From the NCBI RefSeq assembly GCF_030161595.1, contig NZ_BSUM01000001.1, forward strand, positions 186,001-250,000: 64,000 bases of DNA. Reading direction: 5' to 3'. This DNA comes from Litorihabitans aurantiacus (lineage in GTDB: Bacteria > Actinomycetota > Actinomycetes > Actinomycetales > Beutenbergiaceae). The position numbers and the translations under genes were made by a program. Each line of letters starts with the position of its first letter. The stretch's first letter is position 1. Under the pieces are notes generated by a model, which made no database searches, had not been told where the DNA came from, and worked only from the letters and a program-made list of their open reading frames with translations. Positions 9,337 through 16,890 of the stretch are shown piece by piece.

Positions 9337-10502
9337 CGTCGGCCCCGGCGGGTGCGTCGGCGGCGCCTCGGGCGCCCGGTCGGCTCGGCGAGGCGATCGG
9401 CGCCGAGCAGCTCCTGAGCTACCAGTCCGAGCTCGCCGACTGGCTCACCCAGCGGCGCACCGAGCTCGGCAGGCTCGACGCCGCCGCGCAGAAGGCCGCG
9501 AACTCGCAGGCGTTCACGGGTGACGTGGTGCTGGCGATGAGCATGTGGCAGTCGGTCAGCACCGGGGCGGAGCAGCTGCGCGAGCTGTGGGACTCCGGGC
9601 GTGCCGACGCCGTCGCGCGCGAGCGGATGTCCCGCGTGATCTGGGGCCGGCTCGACGGCGCCCAGGTGCCCGGCGGGGGCGCCGACCCGAGCGCCCAGGT
9701 CTCCCTGGTGGAGTCGACGCGGCTGTGCGACGCGCTCATCTCGCAGCTGCGCGTGCGGCTGTCGTTCGACCCGAACCAGGCCGACACGGTCGCGAGGCTG
9801 CGCAGCGTGCGCGCCAGCCTCGTGCGCAGCGGCGACCTCGTGCGCCGGGAGGACCTCGCGGGCGACGGCGTGCCCGACGTCGACGCCCTCGTCACACGGC
9901 TCGACCGGGTTCAGGCCGATGCGGCTCGGGGCGCTGACGCCTCCGGTCCGCTCGCCGAGCTGGAGGCCGCCGCCGCGCGGGCCGAGCGCGACACCATCGT
10001 CGCGGCCGCGCAGCGCCACGAGCAGGACCGGGACCACTCCCGCGCCACGTCGCTGCTCGAGCGGCTGGCCGCACGCGCCGACGTGCTGGCCGACCTCGCC
10101 GCGCGCTGCCGGCGCGAGGTGCTGCGCCCGCCCAACCTCGCCGTCCCCGACGTCTCGCGGCTCGGGGACGTGCCCGACCAGCGTGACGCCCTCGCGGCCT
10201 ACCTCACGCGGCTCGAGCTCGTGGCGCGCGCGATGGACGCCGTCGAGGACGCGTACACGACGCCGCTGCGCACCCGCGCGTCGCTGCGGTTCCGGCTCAC
10301 GAGCGCGACCGAGCGCGCGCGCCGCAACGGCCGCGCGGACTCGCCCACGGTGGCGGCGGCGCAGCGGGAGACGAGGGAAGCCGTCGAGACCACCCCCTGC
10401 GACGTCGAGCTCGCCGTCGACCTGGTGGACCTGTACGAACGCCTGACCCAGCAGCTGCCCTCGCGCGCCGGCGCGAGCGGAACCACGGAGGCACCAGCGT
10501 GA
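9333..10502 (+). CDS. Uncharacterised helical protein between glnH and pknG
   Basis: 389 residues, no signal peptide and no membrane helix, so presumably cytoplasmic. It is almost entirely predicted helix, with heptad-like stretches (residues about 30-110 and 200-320) and very high Arg/Ala content. Two segments (VARLRSVRASLVRSGDLVRRED and RFRLTSATERARRNG) look like helical hairpins. I do not recognise a family. The gene is inserted between glnH and pknG, which are neighbours in mycobacteria, and overlaps both by 4 nt (GTGA). That position suggests an adaptor between the membrane sensor and the kinase; this is inference from position only. Confidence 0.7.
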   Translation: MTSAPAGASAAPRAPGRLGEAIGAEQLLSYQSELADWLTQRRTELGRLDAAAQKAANSQAFTGDVVLAMSMWQSVSTGAEQLRELWDSGRADAVARERMSRVIWGRLDGAQVPGGGADPSAQVSLVESTRLCDALISQLRVRLSFDPNQADTVARLRSVRASLVRSGDLVRREDLAGDGVPDVDALVTRLDRVQADAARGADASGPLAELEAAAARAERDTIVAAAQRHEQDRDHSRATSLLERLAARADVLADLAARCRREVLRPPNLAVPDVSRLGDVPDQRDALAAYLTRLELVARAMDAVEDAYTTPLRTRASLRFRLTSATERARRNGRADSPTVAAAQRETREAVETTPCDVELAVDLVDLYERLTQQLPSRAGASGTTEAPA

Positions 10503-12877
10503 GCACCGCGACGACCTGCACCCAGCCGGGGTGCACCGGACAGATCGAGGACGGCTACTGCAACGTCTGCGGCTCGCCCGCCGGGGCGGCGCCGCTGCCC
10601 GCGGGGGTCGCGACGGCGCCCGCCCAGGCGGGTGGGTCGCCCCAGTTCGCGCAGGGCACGGGGCTGCGGCCCGCGCCCGGCGCGGGCGGCGCGGGCGGGG
10701 GCGGTGCGGGCGGGGGCGGTGCGGGCGGGGGCGGTGCGTCCTCGACCCCGGCCCCCTCCTCGGGCCCCGGCGCGGCCAACCTGTCTCCCGCCTCGAGCCG
10801 CGTCTCGACGCGCACCTCCTCCTCGCGCCTGGAGACGGCCGCGATCGGGTCGGCGCGCGGGTCGCGCACGGCCCGCCGCACCGGGACGTCCTCGACGCGG
10901 CTGCGCGGCCACCGGATCGGCGCCGGGCTCACCACCGTCCCACCGACCCCCGTGGCCGATCCGCTGCAGGCGATCATGGCGACGCCGGAGCTGGCGGAGT
11001 CCAAGCGGTTCTGCCCCTCGTGCGGGGCGGCGGTCGGGCGCTCGCGCGACGGCGTCGTCGGCCGCACGCAGGGGTTCTGCGCCGCGTGCGGGAGCCGGTA
11101 CGACTTCGACCCGACGCTCGGCCCGGGCGACCTCGTCGGCGGGCAGTACGAGGTGGTCGGAGCGCTCGCGCACGGCGGGCTCGGCTGGATCTACCTCGCG
11201 CGCGACCAGAACGTCTCGGGGCGCTGGGTGGTGCTCAAGGGCCTGCTGAACGCGGGGGACAAGGACGCCTACGAGGCGGCCATCGCCGAGCGCGAGTTCC
11301 TCGCCGAGGTCGAGCACCCGCTGATCGTGGAGATCTACAACTTCGCGCTGCACGACGGCGCGGGCTACACGGTCATGGAGTACGTGGGCGGCAAGTCGCT
11401 CAAGGAGATCCTCACCGACCGCCGCGAGGCGAACAACGGCGTCGTGGACCCCCTGCCGGTGGACCAGGCGCTCGCCTACGTGCTCGAGATCCTGCCGGCG
11501 TTCTCCTACCTGCACGACCACAATCTCCTGTACTGCGACTTCAAGCCCGACAACATGATCCAGCAGGGTGAGCGGCTCAAGCTCATCGACCTGGGCGGCG
11601 TGCGGCGGGCGAACGACGAGACGTCCGCGATCTTCGGCACGGTGGGCTACCAGGCGCCGGAGGTCCCCACCGACGGGCCCACGATCGCGTCGGACATCTA
11701 CACGATCGGGCGCACGCTCGCGACGATGGTGCTGGACTTCCGGGGCAACACGTCCACGTACGTCGCCTCGCTCCCGCCCGTGGCCGACACCCCGGTGTTC
11801 CAGCAGTACGACTCCTTCTACCGGCTCGTGGCCAAGGCCTGCGCGCCGGATGCCGCGGACCGCTTCGCCGCCGTCGACGAGCTGCGCACGCAGGTCGTCG
11901 GCGTGCTGCGCGAGGTGGTCGCGACCAACCGCGGCCCGGGCAGCCCGGCGCTGCACTCCTCCGCCTCGGTCCACTTCGAGGCGCCGATGGCGGACTCGAC
12001 CGGTGCGCCGCTCGGGTGGGACGAGCTCCCGGTGCTCAAGGTCGACCCGACCGACCCGATGGCCAACTGGCTCGCGGGGATCAACGACCCCGTGGGACGG
12101 CTCAACGCCCTCCAGGGCGCCGCGCAGGACACCGTGGAGGTGCGGCTCGCGCGCATCCACGCGGCGATCGGCGCCGGCCGGTTCGAGCTCGCGCAGGAGG
12201 GCATCACCGCGCTGCTGAACGCCGACCCGTGGGAGTGGCGCGCCGTGTGGCTCGCGGGCCTGCGGGAGATGGCGATGGGCGACGTCGTGGCCGCGCGCGC
12301 GAGCTTCAACGCCGTCTACGGCCAGGTGCCCGGCGAGCTCGCCCCGAAGCTGGCGCTCGCGACGACGTGCGAGCTCTCGGGCGAGGTGGACGTCGCCGAG
12401 CAGATGTACGTCGTGTGCGCGCGCTCGGACGCGAACTTCACCGCGCCGTCGGCTTTCGGTCTCGCGCGGATCCGCGCGCAGCGCTCCGACGCTCAGGGCA
12501 CGCTGCACGCGCTCGACCTCGTGGCGCCCACGCGCGCCTCCTACCCCGTCGCGCGCGTGCGCCGGGCGGGCGTGCTGGTCAACACCTCGAGCACGCTCGG
12601 CGGTCTCGACGACGCGCTGACCAGCATCAAGGGCGTCCCGGTCGAGCCCGCGCTGCGCGCCGACCTCGAGATCGCCGTCTACACGGCCGCGCTCACCCAG
12701 GTGCTGCGCGACAAGCGCGTCAGCGGGAACGTCGGGGGAGTGGTGGCCAAGGAGCAGCCGCTGCGGCTCGCGCTCGAGGCCGCCTACCGCCGTCGGGCCC
12801 GGATGGCCCGCGGTGAGGACGAGCGGATCGACCTCGTCGACCGCGCCAACGCCGTACGACCGAGGACCACGACATGA
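10499..12877 (+). CDS. pknG: PknG-type serine/threonine protein kinase
   Basis: 792 residues. Order: an N-terminal zinc ribbon (Cys7, 12, 21, 24, the last in GYCNVCG); a flexible linker with three AGGGG copies; a rubredoxin-like pair of knuckles (FCPSCG and FCAACG, about 172-196); a kinase domain from about 214 with AHGGLGWIYLA, VVLKGLL, catalytic loop YCDFKPDN (Asp near 346) and DLGG in place of DFG; and a C-terminal TPR-like helical region from about 540. The rubredoxin, the altered loops and the TPR tail are PknG hallmarks. Mycobacterial PknG phosphorylates the FHA protein GarA to adjust 2-oxoglutarate flux. The extra N-terminal ribbon is discussed under findings. Confidence 0.92.
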   Translation: MSTATTCTQPGCTGQIEDGYCNVCGSPAGAAPLPAGVATAPAQAGGSPQFAQGTGLRPAPGAGGAGGGGAGGGGAGGGGASSTPAPSSGPGAANLSPASSRVSTRTSSSRLETAAIGSARGSRTARRTGTSSTRLRGHRIGAGLTTVPPTPVADPLQAIMATPELAESKRFCPSCGAAVGRSRDGVVGRTQGFCAACGSRYDFDPTLGPGDLVGGQYEVVGALAHGGLGWIYLARDQNVSGRWVVLKGLLNAGDKDAYEAAIAEREFLAEVEHPLIVEIYNFALHDGAGYTVMEYVGGKSLKEILTDRREANNGVVDPLPVDQALAYVLEILPAFSYLHDHNLLYCDFKPDNMIQQGERLKLIDLGGVRRANDETSAIFGTVGYQAPEVPTDGPTIASDIYTIGRTLATMVLDFRGNTSTYVASLPPVADTPVFQQYDSFYRLVAKACAPDAADRFAAVDELRTQVVGVLREVVATNRGPGSPALHSSASVHFEAPMADSTGAPLGWDELPVLKVDPTDPMANWLAGINDPVGRLNALQGAAQDTVEVRLARIHAAIGAGRFELAQEGITALLNADPWEWRAVWLAGLREMAMGDVVAARASFNAVYGQVPGELAPKLALATTCELSGEVDVAEQMYVVCARSDANFTAPSAFGLARIRAQRSDAQGTLHALDLVAPTRASYPVARVRRAGVLVNTSSTLGGLDDALTSIKGVPVEPALRADLEIAVYTAALTQVLRDKRVSGNVGGVVAKEQPLRLALEAAYRRRARMARGEDERIDLVDRANAVRPRTTT

Positions 12878-14399
12878 CCGGTGACACCACGACACTCGCC
12901 TGCCCCGTGTGCGGCGGCCTGATCGAGTCCGGCGCGCGGTTCTGCGAGGACTGCGGCACCGCGGTCCTCGTGCCCGACGGCGAGGCGTCCGACGGCGTGG
13001 CTTCGGCGGAGGCGGCACCCGACGGCGAGGCGTCCCCGGGCGAGCAGGTCGACGGCGAGGCGGTCGACGGCGAGGCCGGGCTCGCGTCCGATCCGGCCCC
13101 CGCGCCGGACCCGGGCCCCGCACCCGACCCGGGCCCGCCAGCGCCGTCGCCCACACCCGATCCGACGCCGGCGTCGGCGCCGCCCGCGACCGCGCCGCCC
13201 GCGACCGCGCCGGACCCTGCGCCGTCGCCCGCACCGCTGTGGGCGCCCGCGCCCGCGGCCTCCTCGGCGCAGCTGCCGAGCTGGGGCGCGCACGTCGACC
13301 CGTTCAGCCCGCTGCTTCCGCCCGAGGACCTCGAACCCGAGGCGCTCGCGCCCGCCGTGCTCATCACGGACTTCGAGCCCGGGGTGGGCACGGAGGTCGC
13401 GGACCCGTCGACCCTGGCGGCCGACCCCGCCGTCGATCACGCGCCGGCGACGGCTGCCGTGGCGCCCCGCGAGGCACCGACCGAGGCGATCGGCGTCGAG
13501 CGCCCGTGCGCGCGCTGCGGCGGCTCGATCGCCCGCGACGGCTACTGCGAGATGTGCGGCGAGCCCGCCGCGTCCGAGCGCGACCACTACCGCGAGTCGC
13601 CCGCACCGTGGGTGGGGGCGCGTGCGACCGCGGGATCGTCCACTCGCGCAACGAGGACGCGATGTCGATCGGCGTCCTCGACCCGGCGGGCGACGTCGCG
13701 GCCCTCGTGGTGTGCGACGGCGTCTCCTCCGCCCCCGACTCCGACGTCGCCTCGCTCGCGGCGGCGCGGGCGGCGTCGACCGTGATCCTCGACGGGATCC
13801 GGAACGCGACCGCGCCGAGCGCCGAGCAGATCCGCGAGCTGTCGGCGCTGCTGGCGCGCGCCGCCGTCGCCGGGAACGAGGCCGTGGTCGCCGCGACCGA
13901 CCCGGACTCGACGGAGGAGAACCCACCGTCGTGCACCTTCGTGGCCGCCGCGATCGACGGCCCGCTCGTCGTGACGGCGTGGCTCGGGGACTCGCGCGCC
14001 TACTGGCTGCCGGACGACGGTGTGGCGCGCCAGCTGTCGGTGGACCACTCGTGGGCGCAGGAGGCCATCGCGCAGGGGATGTCGCGGTTCGAGGCGGAGC
14101 GTGCGCCGCACGCCCACGCGATCACGCGGTGGCTCGGCGCGGACGCGCCCGACGTCGCCGTCCGCAGCGACGCGATGGTCGCCCACGGCTCGGGCTGGGT
14201 GCTCGTGTGCTCCGACGGGCTGTGGAACTACTGCTCACCCGCCCCGGACGTGCAGGCGCTGGTGACCTCGAGCATCGGGGCGGTCGGCAGCGACCCGACG
14301 ACGCTGGCGGCCGAGCTCGTGCGCTGGGCCAACGACCAGGGCGGGCGCGACAACATCACGGTCGCGCTGGCGCGCATCGACCCGGCCAACCACGACTGA
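12874..14399 (+). CDS. PP2C-family protein phosphatase with zinc ribbons (frame break)
   Basis: The N-terminal part (ATG 12874, ATGA overlap with pknG) carries a double zinc ribbon CPVCG...RFCEDCG, a long Pro/Ala linker with repeated DGEA, and a second ribbon CARCG...GYCEMCG near residues 211-228. The PP2C domain lies in another frame: GIVHSRNEDAMSIG, VVCDGVSS, GDSRAYW, LVCSDGLWNY and GRDNITVALARI, i.e. the metal-binding Asp motifs I, II, VIII and XI. Adding one G to the five-G run at 13614-13618 gives PWVGGACDRG across the join and a protein of about 508 residues. It likely reverses phosphorylation by the adjacent PknG. The frame break is probably a consensus error. Confidence 0.86.
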
Positions 14400-14479
14400 G
14401 ACGGGTGCGGCGCGTCCCGACGACCCGACCGCCGTCCACCGCCGACCGACCAGGATCCTCACCGCGCCGCCGTGGTGAC

Positions 14480-14485
14480 TAGCCT
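14480..14485 (+). promoter_or_regulatory. Candidate -10 element for the VWA-FHA gene pair
   Basis: TAGCCT, preceded by TGAC, lies 38 nt before the GTG start in the only real gap (124 nt) of the cluster. A GGAGG ribosome-binding site stands at 14512-14516. This suggests the last two genes can be transcribed independently of pknG. No clear -35 is visible. Confidence 0.45.
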
Positions 14486-14523
14486 GGGACCAGCACATCG
14501 ACCGATCGACCCGGAGGTTCCCC

Positions 14524-15816
14524 GTGGCCACGTTCTCTGCCCAGGTGTTCTCGAACGAGTTCCTGCCGGAGGGAGCCACCGACGTCCACGCCATCGTCTC
14601 GGTGCAGGCGAGCGGGGTGGACGCGTCCTCCGGACTCGGTGCGGGCGAGAGCACGGCGGGCGCCGCCGAGATCATCATCTTCGACTCCTCCGGCTCCATG
14701 ACCGGGCGCAACATCGAGTCGGCGAAGCACGCGGCCGCCGTCGCCGTCGACGCGATCCCGGACGGGACGTACTTCGCGATCGTCCAGGGGAGCCACGTCG
14801 CCAACCGTGTCTTCCCCTACCCCAACGCCCCGGTCAAGATCGTGCAGATGGAGCCGGGTGCCCGCGCCGAGGCGAAGCGCGCGATCGGGCGCGTGACGCC
14901 GTCGGGCGGGACCGCGATGAGCTCGTGGCTGCTGCTCGCGGACGAGATCTTCGCGACGCTGCCGCCCGGGGTGCGCAAGCACGCCATCCTGCTGACCGAC
15001 GGCAAGAACGAGTCCGAGCCCGCGGGCAACCTCTCGCGCGCCATCCGCCGCGTGCAGGGCAACTTCCAGGTGGACGCGCGCGGCGTCGGCGACCGCTGGA
15101 TCGTCGAGGAGGTCCGGGAGATCTCGACGGCGCTGCTCGGCACGGTCGGCCTCATCGCCGACCCCTCGCAGATCGCCGCCGACTTCGAGCAGATGATCAA
15201 GGCCTCCGTGAGCAAGGGCATCGCGGACGCGCAGCTGCGCGTGTGGATCCCGCAGGGGGCCCAGCTGCTGTTCGTGCGCCAGGTCGCCCCGACGCTCGAG
15301 GACCTCACGGCGCGGCGGATCGACGTCAACCCGCTCACGGGCGGCTTCCCCACCGGCTCCTGGGGGAACGAAGAGCGCGAGTACCACGTGGCCGTGCGGG
15401 TCGGTTCGAAGCCGGTCGGCGCCGAGCAGCTCGTGGCGCGCGTGCAGTTCACGGTCGACGGGCAGGTGCACGCCTCCGGCCTCGTGAAGGCGCAGTGGTC
15501 CTCGGACGCGAACCTGACGGCGCGCATCAGCCCCGAGGTGGCGCACTACACCGGCCAGGCGGAGCTGGCCTCTGTCATCCAGGAGGGTCTCGCCGCCAAG
15601 TCGGCGGGCGACGAGGCGACGGCGACCGTCAAGCTCGGCCGTGCCGTCCAGCTCGCGCAGCAGACGGGTAACGAGGAGGCCACCTCGCGCCTGCGGCGCG
15701 TGGTCGAGATCGAGGACCCGGACCGCGGGACGGTCCGGCTGCGGCGCGACACCTCCAAGCTCGACGAGATGGCGCTCGACACCGGCTCCACCAAGACGAC
15801 GCGGGTGCGCAAGTGA
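14524..15816 (+). CDS. VWA-domain protein of the pknG cluster
   Basis: 430 residues, cytoplasmic (no signal peptide or membrane helix). A beta-rich N-terminal segment of about 50 residues leads into a von Willebrand A domain with a complete MIDAS: DSSGSM (about 57-62), Thr in SGGTAMSSW, and Asp in LLTDGKNE. A beta-sandwich-like region follows (about 230-345) and a helical C-terminus rich in charged residues (about 350-430). VWA proteins bind metal-dependently to partners and often pair with AAA ATPases; the cluster contains one at 5233-6989. The end overlaps the FHA gene by 4 nt (GTGA). Its role as scaffold or ATPase adaptor is inferred. Confidence 0.85.
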   Translation: MATFSAQVFSNEFLPEGATDVHAIVSVQASGVDASSGLGAGESTAGAAEIIIFDSSGSMTGRNIESAKHAAAVAVDAIPDGTYFAIVQGSHVANRVFPYPNAPVKIVQMEPGARAEAKRAIGRVTPSGGTAMSSWLLLADEIFATLPPGVRKHAILLTDGKNESEPAGNLSRAIRRVQGNFQVDARGVGDRWIVEEVREISTALLGTVGLIADPSQIAADFEQMIKASVSKGIADAQLRVWIPQGAQLLFVRQVAPTLEDLTARRIDVNPLTGGFPTGSWGNEEREYHVAVRVGSKPVGAEQLVARVQFTVDGQVHASGLVKAQWSSDANLTARISPEVAHYTGQAELASVIQEGLAAKSAGDEATATVKLGRAVQLAQQTGNEEATSRLRRVVEIEDPDRGTVRLRRDTSKLDEMALDTGSTKTTRVRK

Positions 15817-16826
15817 GCGTGATCTGCCCCGAGGGGCACACGTCCGCCTCCACCGACTACTGCGACACCTGCGGTGCGCCGATCGGGGCGGCGACGACGT
15901 CGGCGCCGTCGGGCCCGGCCGCCGGGTCCGGTGCCGCCGCCGCGGGGTCGGCGGAAGCCGCCGAGCCCACGACCTGCCCGCACTGCCAGGCGCCCGCGCC
16001 CGCCGGTGCGCTGTTCTGCGAGAACTGCGGCTACGACTTCACGACGGGGACGGCGCCGTCGTCGTCCGCACGGTTCGCGGCACCCGACTCGGGGGCGACG
16101 CCGATCACCCCGCCCGCGCCGCCGGAGCAGCCGGCGTCCTCGCTCGACCTCGACCCGCTGTCGGCCCCCGCGCCCGTGGCGGTGGAGCCGCACGAGGGTG
16201 AGGGCTCGCCGTCGGACCCCGACGGGGAGCCGGCCGGCGCGGCCGCTGGCGAGGGTGAGGCTGAGGGCGAGGGCGAGCCCCGCGCGAGCGGGCCGGGCGC
16301 CGACGGGGCCGGGTCGGGCGAGCCCGACGGCGGGTCCGGCGACGGCGAGTCGCAGGATCCGGCGACGAACGCCGTCGAGCGCACGGGGTCTCGTTCTCTG
16401 CCCGCCCCGGCCGTTCCCGGCCCGGACGAGTGGGTCGCGGAGGTCTGGGTCGACCCGGACTGGTACGCGGAGCAGGGCCCGGAGGACCCGATCCCGTCGG
16501 TGGGGATGCCGACCGTCGTGCCGCTGCGCTCGCGCAGCGTGCTCGTGGGCCGGCCCTCGCGCTCGCGCGGGATCCACCCCGACGTCGACTGCGGCGCCGA
16601 CACCGGTGTCTCGCGACGCCAGTGCCAGCTCACGACCGACGGGCTGCGCTGGTTCGTGGAGGACCTGCAGTCCGCGAACGGCACCTACCTCAGCCCGGTG
16701 GGTGAGGCGCTGCCGACGAGCCCCATCACGGCGGGGAGCCGCGAGGAGCTCGAGGAGGGCACGCGCATCTTCGTCGGCGGCTGGACGCGCATCGTTGTGC
16801 GGCGGGGTGTTCCCGGCGAGGTGTGA
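15813..16826 (+). CDS. FHA-domain protein with double zinc ribbon
   Basis: 337 residues. Two N-terminal ribbons: CPEGHTSASTDYCDTCG (about 5-21) and CPHCQAPAPAGALFCENCG (about 54-72). A long Ala/Glu/Pro linker with GEGE repeats follows. A C-terminal FHA domain (about 235-330) has VLVGRPSRSRGIHPDVDC, then VSRRQCQL in place of the usual SRRH, and SANGTYLS in place of the classical NGT context. FHA domains bind phosphothreonine, so this is the natural reader of PknG output. I see no GarA-type ETTS phosphorylation motif, so it is probably not GarA itself. GTGA overlap with the VWA gene. Confidence 0.87.
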   Translation: MSVICPEGHTSASTDYCDTCGAPIGAATTSAPSGPAAGSGAAAAGSAEAAEPTTCPHCQAPAPAGALFCENCGYDFTTGTAPSSSARFAAPDSGATPITPPAPPEQPASSLDLDPLSAPAPVAVEPHEGEGSPSDPDGEPAGAAAGEGEAEGEGEPRASGPGADGAGSGEPDGGSGDGESQDPATNAVERTGSRSLPAPAVPGPDEWVAEVWVDPDWYAEQGPEDPIPSVGMPTVVPLRSRSVLVGRPSRSRGIHPDVDCGADTGVSRRQCQLTTDGLRWFVEDLQSANGTYLSPVGEALPTSPITAGSREELEEGTRIFVGGWTRIVVRRGVPGEV

Positions 16827-16848
16827 CCCCTCCTCGGGCCGGGGCGAG

Positions 16849-16883
16849 TAGCCTCGCTGGCACCCCCTTCCCGGCCAGCGAGG
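16849..16883 (+). promoter_or_regulatory. -10 element overlapped by a perfect inverted repeat, upstream of malic enzyme
   Basis: TAGCCT at 16849-16854 is a plausible -10. The arms CCTCGCTGGC (16852-16861) and GCCAGCGAGG (16874-16883) are perfect 10-bp complements separated by 12 bp. The left arm covers the -10 and the expected start point, so this resembles an operator more than an RNA hairpin. Confidence 0.45.
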
Positions 16884-16890
16884 ACGCACC

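Noticed and set aside
10199-13234. Open frame of about 1,000 codons on the minus strand across pknG
   Set aside because: It is antisense to a gene with clear kinase, rubredoxin and TPR motifs. Its translation is Arg/Asp/Val-rich without family features, a usual artefact of very GC-rich DNA.
15813-16826. FHA protein as the GarA orthologue
   Set aside because: It has N-terminal zinc ribbons and no ETTS phosphorylation motif, and is about twice the length of GarA.
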